Assembly: GCA_036504595.1 (NCBI GenBank)
Contig: DASXUX010000078.1
Coordinates: 1-25,690 of the forward strand
Direction of reading: 5' to 3'
DNA length: 25,690 bases
Source of the DNA: DASXUX01 sp036504595
GTDB lineage: Bacteria; Planctomycetota; SZUA-567; H5-PLA8
Under the pieces are notes generated by a model. It was not told the origin of the DNA. It searched no databases and worked only from the letters and a program-made list of their open reading frames with translations. Below are positions 20,401-25,690 of the stretch, piece by piece. Both the position numbers and the translations under genes were made by a program. How positions within the stretch are numbered: position 1 is the stretch's first letter; every line of letters starts with the position of its first letter.

Positions 20401-22457
20401 CACTTCCTTCGAACACTGACAATTGCGCCGTCGAGCTGCTGCACGGCCAGCTTCACGGCCGGATGTTGTGACAATGCTTTTGCGTCTTCAGCGCTGACCG
20501 GCGGAAGCGGCGCCTTTCGCGCGGGCGCTACGACTGCGGGGCGAGTTGGCCGCGGCGGGGCGTCTTCGTCGTCCAAGACGGGCGCCGCGACATCCTCCGC
20601 TGAAAGTTCGATCTCGGCCGATTCGAGCGCCAGGCCATCGACGGGCTCAAAGTCGTCCTGACTCAATTCAGGTTGGGTGCTCGCCGTCGGCGCGGGTTTG
20701 GACGGCGCTGGCACGGCGGGCCTGCTGGCCGGCGGCGCGATTCTTGGCGCCGCGACGGCCGGCACGCGCGCCACGGCAGCCGCGCTTGCGCGTTCAATGC
20801 GGACTTTCATCGCTGCGCCGAAAACTTGTGCAAGGATCTCGGCGACAGCGGCCTCATTGGCTGGTTTCTCGAGCGACTCCTTATAGAAGAGCTGATCCGG
20901 CGAGAAACCCAGCGCGACGGTCTTGGCGTTCAGGTCCACCGCGACGGATTTTGCGTGACTCAACGCGCTCGCCAGCAGCGACCCACCTTTGCGGGCCGCA
21001 GCAGCGGCAATCACCTGACCCCACTGCTCCACGGAAACCCCGGAAAGTGCCCCTGACGGCGCATGGCTGCTGGCCGCCGAAGTCCCCCCGTCTCCCCGTC
21101 CCCCCGTCCCCGCGTCCTGCCTGTTTGTGTGCAGGGCCGCCGGGCGCTCAACGGTAGCTGCCTGGCGGCCTTGTGAGTTTGGGCGGGGGCCCTCCGCATT
21201 GGGCGGTCTGGGGATAGGGCCAGGCGTCTCCAGCGCGCTGACCAACTTTCCAAGATCCGTCAGATCGCGTGCGCGAGCGGCGCGCAGCAGCGCCATCTCA
21301 AGAGGCAGGCGCGTCTGAGCGGCGTCTTTCATCTGGCGGCGCGCGGCGCTGAAGACTTGCAGCAGCATGAGGCATTGGTCTTCGCTGAGCGTCTGTCCGA
21401 GTTCTGCGTAGGCGGCTTTCAAGTGCGCATGGCCTTCCAGCAGCGGCGAATCGGGGCCGCAGACTTTTGCCAGCAGCGTGCCGCGCATGCGTTCGAGCAA
21501 CGAATTGAGCATGTCCTCCGGATCGGCGCCGGCTTCGAGGGCCTGATGCGTTTTGACGAGGACTTCTCCGGCCTGGCCTTGCGCGCAGCCTTTCAGGACT
21601 TCGGTAATGAGTTCATCGGGTGCGGCGCCGCCGAGTTGGCGGACGATTTCATCGGTTATTTTTCCGTGGCCGAGGTTCACGCCCTGATCGAGGATGCTTT
21701 CGGCGTCGCGAAGGCCGCCGCGCGCCAGGCCGGCGATGCGCGAGAGCGCGGATTCATCGAACTGGATGTTGTCGAGCTGACAGATCTGTTTGAGGCGCGT
21801 GACGATATCGGCCGGCCCGATGCGGCGCAGATCGTAGCGCTGACAGCGGCTGAGGATGGTTTCGGGCACGTGGTTGGGATCGGTCGTGGCGAAAATGAAC
21901 TTCACGTGCGCGGGCGGTTCCTCAAGCGTCTTGAGGAACGCGTTCCAGGCTTCGCGCGTGAGCATGTGAACTTCGTCAATGATATAGACTTTGTAGCGCA
22001 GTTCGGCCGGCGCAATCGCGACGTTATCGCGAAGGGAACGGATTTCTTCGATGCCGCGATTGGTGGCGGCGTCCATTTCGATCACGTCCAGCGAACTGCC
22101 TTCGTGGATTGAGTCGCACGCGGGGCAAGCGTTGCAGGGTTCATCCGAGACGCCGCCGGGGCCTTTGCCGTTCAAACAATTGAGGGCCTTGGCGACGATA
22201 CGGGCGAGGCTGGTCTTGCCGACGCCTCTTGGCCCGCAGAAAAGATATGCTTGCGCAAGACGGCCGGAGGAGAGGGCTTGACGCAGAGCAGAGGTGCAGG
22301 CGGTTTGGCCGACGACCTCACCGAAACCTCGCGGGCGAAAGCGGCGGGCGAAAACAACGTAACTGGCTGGGGCTGCGGCGGCTGGAGCTGCGACTGGTTC
22401 CTGGGACTCCTTCTCTGGTGGCTTATCGGCGGCCTTGGTCGCGCGTTTAGCTGCCAT
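20400..22457 (-). CDS. dnaX: DNA polymerase III subunits gamma/tau
   Basis: This is the ATPase core of the clamp loader, which opens the sliding clamp and organises the replisome. The 685-residue protein has an N-terminal Ala/Pro-rich lead-in (1-32). The conserved AAA+ module then shows Walker A GPRGVGKT (75-82). The zinc module is C94-X13-C108-X2-C111-X2-C114. Walker B is IIDEVHML (D161-E162) and sensor 1 is ATTDPNHVPETILSRCQRYDL. After domain III (to about residue 390) comes a long Pro/Ala/Gly-rich tau-like tail. Residues about 446-459 (DAGTGGRGDGGTSA) are an octamer-repeat translation. No A-rich slippery run stands out, so separate gamma production by frameshifting is not evident. The start at 22457 has GGAG about 9 bases upstream. 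It is preceded by the SRP RNA gene and followed by ybaB. Confidence 0.96.
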   Translation of the reverse strand: MAAKRATKAADKPPEKESQEPVAAPAAAAPASYVVFARRFRPRGFGEVVGQTACTSALRQALSSGRLAQAYLFCGPRGVGKTSLARIVAKALNCLNGKGPGGVSDEPCNACPACDSIHEGSSLDVIEMDAATNRGIEEIRSLRDNVAIAPAELRYKVYIIDEVHMLTREAWNAFLKTLEEPPAHVKFIFATTDPNHVPETILSRCQRYDLRRIGPADIVTRLKQICQLDNIQFDESALSRIAGLARGGLRDAESILDQGVNLGHGKITDEIVRQLGGAAPDELITEVLKGCAQGQAGEVLVKTHQALEAGADPEDMLNSLLERMRGTLLAKVCGPDSPLLEGHAHLKAAYAELGQTLSEDQCLMLLQVFSAARRQMKDAAQTRLPLEMALLRAARARDLTDLGKLVSALETPGPIPRPPNAEGPRPNSQGRQAATVERPAALHTNRQDAGTGGRGDGGTSAASSHAPSGALSGVSVEQWGQVIAAAAARKGGSLLASALSHAKSVAVDLNAKTVALGFSPDQLFYKESLEKPANEAAVAEILAQVFGAAMKVRIERASAAAVARVPAVAAPRIAPPASRPAVPAPSKPAPTASTQPELSQDDFEPVDGLALESAEIELSAEDVAAPVLDDEDAPPRPTRPAVVAPARKAPLPPVSAEDAKALSQHPAVKLAVQQLDGAIVSVRRK
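21082..21121. repeat. Octamer array (GTCCCCCC / GTCTCCCC) inside the dnaX tail
   Basis: Five octamers in phase read GTCCCCCC, GTCTCCCC, GTCCCCCC, GTCCCCGC, GTCCTGCC. The reverse complement, GGGGAGAC/GGGGGGAC, is the unit of the array at the end of the glycosyltransferase gene. It lies in the unstructured tau-like linker. Confidence 0.85.
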
Positions 22458-22558
22458 ATGACGTTACTCCGCAGAATCCAAACACACTTTCCATCGACAA
22501 AGCACCACGTGCTGTGTTCCAGAACCACAGTTCAACCCGCAATTTGAAAAGCTATACG

Positions 22559-22765
22559 GTGCGACGCTCTACTTGCAACATCTTATTGGTAAACGTTTAA
22601 GGGGCTTTTACCCAGAGCCAGGAGACCCACGAACACAAGTAAAAAGACTTATGGCTGCTGCTTTCGCCCTGACCAGGTTCATCTCCCCCTGTATCATGGG
22701 GCCTGGCCCCGGACAAAAGCCCCCTAAACGGCTATTCGGTTTTCAAGACCTGCTTTGCGCCGCAC
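22559..22765 (-). ncRNA. ffs: Signal recognition particle RNA (4.5S / bacterial SRP RNA)
   Basis: This RNA pairs with Ffh to form the SRP that targets nascent membrane proteins. On the minus strand the conserved helix 8 is at 22674-22653: GGTCAGG, GCGAAAGC, AGCAGCC. The upstream GAACCT and downstream ATAAG match the usual context. It has a GAAA (GNRA) tetraloop closed by GC pairs. Outside it, a long helix pairs CGTTTAGGGGGCTTTT (from 22730) with AAAAGCCCCTTAAACG (to 22594). A terminal helix pairs GTGCGGCGC (22765-22757) with GCGTCGCAC (22567-22559), including one G-U. The span is about 207 bases, longer than E. coli 4.5S (114). A location next to dnaX is common for this gene. The ends are set by pairing and are approximate. 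A plus-strand open frame across it is not a gene. Confidence 0.85.
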
Positions 22766-22776
22766 TCCTCATGCCA

Positions 22777-22807
22777 ATTACAGTAGCCTGCGGAGAGCGA
22801 AAGTCAA
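22777..22807 (-). promoter_or_regulatory. Promoter of the SRP RNA gene
   Basis: On the minus strand TTGACT (22807-22802) is followed after 19 bases by TGTAAT (22782-22777). An alternative -10 is TACTGT with a 16-base spacer. Either would start RNA about 7-12 bases later, near 22770, which fits the 5' end inferred from the terminal helix of the SRP RNA. The spacer of 19 is at the long end. Confidence 0.55.
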
Positions 22808-22840
22808 ATTAAAACGGGTGGCACGCATGTGATCGTCACG

Positions 22841-25459
22841 CTAGCCGACGTCGATCAGGCCGAGGCGCGGACCGAGGACTTGCCGGATGCGTTCGCGGAG
22901 CGCGGCGTGTTCGGGCTTCGACAGAGTGGGATCGTCTCGGACCAGCGCGAAAGCTTCGTCGCGGGCTTCGGCGAGGATCCGGGCGTCGCGGAGCAGGTCG
23001 GCGATCTTGAGCTCGGGCATGCCGGACTGTTGAGTTCCGAAAAACTGACCCGGGCCGCGCAGCTTGAAATCCACTTCGGCGATTTCGAAGCCGTCGCGCG
23101 TCTTGACCATCGTCTCCAGCCGTTCAGTGGCTTCGTCCGTGGTCGCTCGGCCTGCCAGAAAGCAGTACGAGGCCCGTTCGCTGCGGCCGACGCGCCCGCG
23201 CAACTGATGGAGTGCGGACAGGCCGAACATTTCCGCGTTCTCGATCAGCATCACGGTGGCCTTGGGCAAATCGATGCCGACTTCGATGACCTGCGTGCTG
23301 ACGAGCACGTCCAAATTTCCTTCGCGCAAGAGAGTCAGCACACGATCTTTCTCCGCGCTGGACAAGCGGCCGTGGAGCATTTCGATGCGCAGCTTGGGAA
23401 GTGCCTTGCGCAGGCGGAGCAGCTCTTTCTCGACCCCTTTGACGGCGTCGGGAATTGCGGATTGCGGATTGCGGATTGCGGATTGGGCAGCGGCGCGTCC
23501 AGCCGTTGTCTCCCCTTCTCCCTTTCTCCCCTTCTCCTCTTCTGGCCCTTGATCGTCCTCTGCTTCCTCAATGCGCGGCAGGACGACGTATGCCGCGTGG
23601 CCTTTGGCGGCTTCCTCTGAAATCGTCTTGTAGACTTTGGCGCGTTCGGCTTCTTTGATCCACTTCGTGACGATCTCGCCGCGGCCGGGTGGCGGCTGAT
23701 CGATGCGCGAGACGTCCAGGTCGCCGTAGAGCGTCAGGGTCAGCGTGCGCGGGATGGGCGTGGCGGTCATCACCAGCAGGTTGGGGGTCTTCCCCTTCCC
23801 GCGCAGGGTGGCGCGTTGCAGCACGCCGAAGCGGTGCTGCTCGTCGATGATCACCAGGCCCAGCTTGGCAAATGTCACGCCCTCCTGAATAAGCGCATGG
23901 GTGCCGACGGCGATGGGCGCCGTACCCTCCGCCAACTCCGCCAGGACGGACCGCCGTTCCGCGCCGGTCACCGATCCGGTAAGGAGCACCGGTTTAATCC
24001 GCAGGGGTCCGAGCAGATGCGACAGCACCAGGTACAACTGCTCGGCAAGGATTTCCGTAGGGGCCATGATCGTTGCCTGGAAGCCGGAGCGCGCGGCGAA
24101 GGCTAGCGCGCCGGCGGCGACCAGCGTTTTGCCGGAACCGACGTCCCCCTGCAGCAGCCGGTTCATCACGCGCGGGCGGCGCAGGTCTTCCTCGATTTCC
24201 CCCATGACGCGCAATTGGGCGAGGGTGGGCGAGAAGGGCACCAGCTTGCCGACGAGTTCCGGGATGTGCTCGGGCGCGGTGAGGACCGGCGCGTGTTTGT
24301 CATGGTGATGCGCCCAGCGGCGGCGGGCGAGGATGAGCTGCGGGGTGAGGAATTCTTCAAAGGCGAGCCGCTTGCGCGCCTGCTCGTGCTGCGCATCATC
24401 ACGCGGGTGGTGCAGCTCGCTCAACGCCTGCGCCAGCGGCTGCAGCGCGTATTGCTCGCGCACGTCGGCGGGCAGCGGGTCGGTGAGGGCCTCCGCCGCG
24501 TCTCCGGCGTCCAGCGCGGCAAGCAGGCGCAGCACCATGCGGTGCACCTGGTTCTGGTAGACCCCGCTGGTGAGCGGATAGAGCGGCACGCGCCCTCCCG
24601 GACGCAGCTCAGTTTCTTCCGCCGCGGACAGTTGGAAGATATCCTCCATGTGCAGGTCGACGAGCTTGCCGGTGCGATCCACTTTGCCCAGGGCGAAGAC
24701 GCGCTGCCCGGGGGTGAACTGCAGGCGCGATGGACTCCAGGGGGCGCGCTTGCCGCGCTGCTGTTTCTGTTCGACGGTGATGGAGGAGATCCACGCTTCG
24801 CCGGAATCATCCTGCACGGTGAGAATATATTTACTCAGCGGGTGGGGGAACTGCTTGGCTTTGAGCGTGCTGGATTCGCGGCGGACCACTGTGCCGACGA
24901 TGGCGGCGCGAGCACCGTCGAGCAGATCGGCGATGGGCTGAATCTCCACCCAATCCCGCGGAATATGGTAGAGCAGATCGCGCGCGGTGTAGATGCCCAG
25001 TTTGCTGGCGAGTGACTTTGGCCAGTTGGCGCGCGGGGCCAGCTCTTCCAGCGCGGTGTCCAGCAGCTCCGCGCCGGTCGGCAGCGGGGTCGCGTCCTCC
25101 TTGACCGCCTTGCGCCGGGGCGTCGCCGCCGGGGCGGGTTTGCGCGGGGCGGGCGCTTTTTTCGGCAGTGGCGCGTGCTGGCCTTCCTCCTGGTGACGGA
25201 GCAGGTCGATGGCGGCTACCACCCGCCGCCGGCGTTCGGAGACCGGCATGGTGGCGTAATCGCGCAGGCCGCGCGCCAGCGACAAGGCCAGCCGGGTATC
25301 TTCTTCACGCGCATCCCGCAGGCGTTCCGCCCACAACCGGGTATACTCGCCGATGCTTCGCCCGACGATGGCCGTATCCGGGCAGCCGCGCGCCAATTCC
25401 AGCTCCAGCGGTTTGCGGAGTTGCAGCCAGTATGCGGATATCGATGTCGGTGTGGCCAT
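22841..25459 (-). CDS. recG: ATP-dependent DNA helicase RecG
   Basis: RecG remodels stalled forks and Holliday junctions. The 872-residue protein is longer than the roughly 690 of E. coli. It has an N-terminal extension of about 140 residues, as in several other phyla. The wedge/OB domain follows (SLASKLGIYTARDLLYHIPRDWVEI to about residue 340). Helicase domain 1 has Walker A GDVGSGKT (438-445), the DEQH box (539-542) and TATPIPRTL. Helicase domain 2 has STQVIEVGIDLP, LRGRVGRSE and the C-terminal FKLRGPGQFFGTQQSG. Residues about 636-670 are a repeat insertion. It lies between LPRIEEAED and AVKGVEKELLRL and is built from an octamer array (EEEKGRKGEGE) next to a heptamer array (QSAIRNPQSAI). 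All catalytic motifs are intact. The ATG at 25459 has no good ribosome site, and its leader consists of a 9-10-base repeat. Confidence 0.96.
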   Translation of the reverse strand: MATPTSISAYWLQLRKPLELELARGCPDTAIVGRSIGEYTRLWAERLRDAREEDTRLALSLARGLRDYATMPVSERRRRVVAAIDLLRHQEEGQHAPLPKKAPAPRKPAPAATPRRKAVKEDATPLPTGAELLDTALEELAPRANWPKSLASKLGIYTARDLLYHIPRDWVEIQPIADLLDGARAAIVGTVVRRESSTLKAKQFPHPLSKYILTVQDDSGEAWISSITVEQKQQRGKRAPWSPSRLQFTPGQRVFALGKVDRTGKLVDLHMEDIFQLSAAEETELRPGGRVPLYPLTSGVYQNQVHRMVLRLLAALDAGDAAEALTDPLPADVREQYALQPLAQALSELHHPRDDAQHEQARKRLAFEEFLTPQLILARRRWAHHHDKHAPVLTAPEHIPELVGKLVPFSPTLAQLRVMGEIEEDLRRPRVMNRLLQGDVGSGKTLVAAGALAFAARSGFQATIMAPTEILAEQLYLVLSHLLGPLRIKPVLLTGSVTGAERRSVLAELAEGTAPIAVGTHALIQEGVTFAKLGLVIIDEQHRFGVLQRATLRGKGKTPNLLVMTATPIPRTLTLTLYGDLDVSRIDQPPPGRGEIVTKWIKEAERAKVYKTISEEAAKGHAAYVVLPRIEEAEDDQGPEEEKGRKGEGETTAGRAAAQSAIRNPQSAIPDAVKGVEKELLRLRKALPKLRIEMLHGRLSSAEKDRVLTLLREGNLDVLVSTQVIEVGIDLPKATVMLIENAEMFGLSALHQLRGRVGRSERASYCFLAGRATTDEATERLETMVKTRDGFEIAEVDFKLRGPGQFFGTQQSGMPELKIADLLRDARILAEARDEAFALVRDDPTLSKPEHAALRERIRQVLGPRLGLIDVG
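23454..23488. repeat. Heptamer array ATTGCGG inside recG
   Basis: Four exact ATTGCGG copies plus ATTGGGC are read on the minus strand as Q-S-A-I-R-N-P-Q-S-A-I. The array lies 20 bases from a second, unrelated array (23509-23540); both interrupt the same loop of helicase domain 2. Confidence 0.92.
23509..23540. repeat. Octamer array TCTCCCCT inside recG
   Basis: Four octamers in phase read TCTCCCCT, TCTCCCTT, TCTCCCCT, TCTCCTCT. On the coding strand this is AGGGGAGA, a purine-only relative of the GGGGAGAC unit in the glycosyltransferase and dnaX arrays. It encodes E/K/G/R-rich residues. Confidence 0.85.
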
Positions 25460-25472
25460 GTTTTTTGGGATC

Positions 25473-25500
25473 CGCAGATTACGCAGATTTTCACAGATTA
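25473..25500. repeat. 9-10-base tandem array (CGCAGATTA) in the recG leader
   Basis: The units are CGCAGATTA, CGCAGATTTT, CACAGATTA. The array begins 14 bases upstream of the recG start codon and occupies the place where a ribosome binding site and leader would be expected. Confidence 0.75.
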
Positions 25501-25504
25501 ATTA

Positions 25505-25552
25505 TTCATTCATCCCGGGAAAAGCAAAAACGGCTTTTCCGGGATGAATGAA
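25505..25552. repeat. Long inverted repeat upstream of recG
   Basis: A left arm of 21 bases (25505-25525, TTCATTCATCCCGGG then AAAAGC) and a right arm of 20 bases (25533-25552) pair completely apart from one bulged base, around a seven-base A-rich loop. It could act as a terminator for a plus-strand or minus-strand gene further on, or be another palindromic repeat. The remaining stretch 25553-25690 is AT-richer and shows no gene. Confidence 0.8.
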
Positions 25553-25618
25553 AACTTCATAGTTGTTGGATAATAGCACACTTGTTTGCCGTTAGGCAAG
25601 CCCCTGGCTGTAAGCCCT

Positions 25619-25645
25619 TATCCTGCCTATCCTACCTATCCTGAT
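25619..25645. repeat. 9-base tandem array TATCCTACC
   Basis: Three units are TATCCTGCC, TATCCTACC, TATCCTGAT. It is in the gene-free right end of the window (25553-25690). Confidence 0.75.
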
Positions 25646-25690
25646 AATTCTCTTTCTTACTAATATCTTACCCGTACCATAAACGACGAG

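Noticed and set aside
20400..22457. Programmed frameshift in dnaX producing a separate gamma subunit
   Set aside because: No A-rich slippery heptamer or long A run with a following hairpin was seen at the expected place.
22735..22765. Possible tRNA-Ser on the minus strand (CTTGAAAACC resembles a TGA anticodon arm)
   Set aside because: Only three of five anticodon-stem pairs form, and no acceptor stem, D-arm or T-arm can be found around it. The bases lie in the 5' part of the SRP RNA rod.
22573..22812. Plus-strand open frame of 79 codons between dnaX and recG
   Set aside because: It runs antisense through the SRP RNA and its promoter, has no ribosome binding site and resembles no protein.
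1..25690. Insertion sequence, prophage or defence system
   Set aside because: No transposase, integrase, phage or nuclease-effector gene was recognised, and gene content is housekeeping, transport and envelope. The short palindromes have no coding capacity.

Overview
The window is a GC-rich (roughly 60 % by eye) bacterial chromosome segment, most likely from a planctomycete or a close relative in the PVC group, probably an environmental or metagenome-assembled genome. The clues are a secreted PQQ-type propeller protein whose N-terminus has the W-P-E-F-H-G-P-x-R-D...ETGLL-x-x-W-P wording common in that phylum, a ThuA-like protein, an oligopeptide ABC system with greatly enlarged permeases, and sigma-54. 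The lineage is inferred from protein style only. No mobile element, CRISPR array, tRNA or rRNA gene was found.

Layout. 1-74 is the first part of a minus-strand gene that runs off the left edge. 280-7607 (+) is a complete oligopeptide/dipeptide-type ABC importer operon: binding lipoprotein, OppB-like permease, OppC-like permease and one fused double ATPase. 7705-9375 (+) is a secreted HEAT-repeat/M23 peptidase. 9427-10704 (-) is a secreted beta-propeller protein. 10964-14229 (-) is a sugar-type (CUT1) ABC importer: binding protein, then two permeases, with no ATPase in the window. 14310-15422 (+) is a family 2 glycosyltransferase, 15516-16172 (+) a ThuA-like protein with a strong intrinsic terminator, 16340-16813 (-) a small membrane protein, and 16976-17554 (+) an iron-sulfur-flavoprotein-like reductase. 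From 17629 to 25459 all genes lie on the minus strand and form an information-processing block. In transcription order these are recG, the SRP RNA, dnaX, ybaB, recR and rpoN. The SRP RNA is not an open reading frame. It was recognised from its helix 8 core, a long rod that pairs end to end, and a promoter placed to start it.

The most unusual property of the window is its load of short repeats. I count about 16 loci of tandem arrays with unit length 7, 8, 9 or 10 bases (for example AATCCGC, GTTCGTG, AGTCTGG, TTTTGGA, GGGGAGAC, ACGCGGAG, ATCTGCGTCC), plus about 7 palindromic elements that fall into at least two families. They sit at many gene junctions and also inside seven genes (ugpE-like permease, glycosyltransferase, recR, dnaX, recG, the OppDF-like ATPase and the PQQ-like protein). 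Inside genes they stay in frame and lie at termini, linkers or surface loops. Most unit lengths (7, 8, 10) are not multiples of three and the units contain no stop in the coding direction, so an array reads through in every frame. The repeats are therefore well suited to persist inside genes. What generates them cannot be seen here: there is no transposase or reverse transcriptase in the window.
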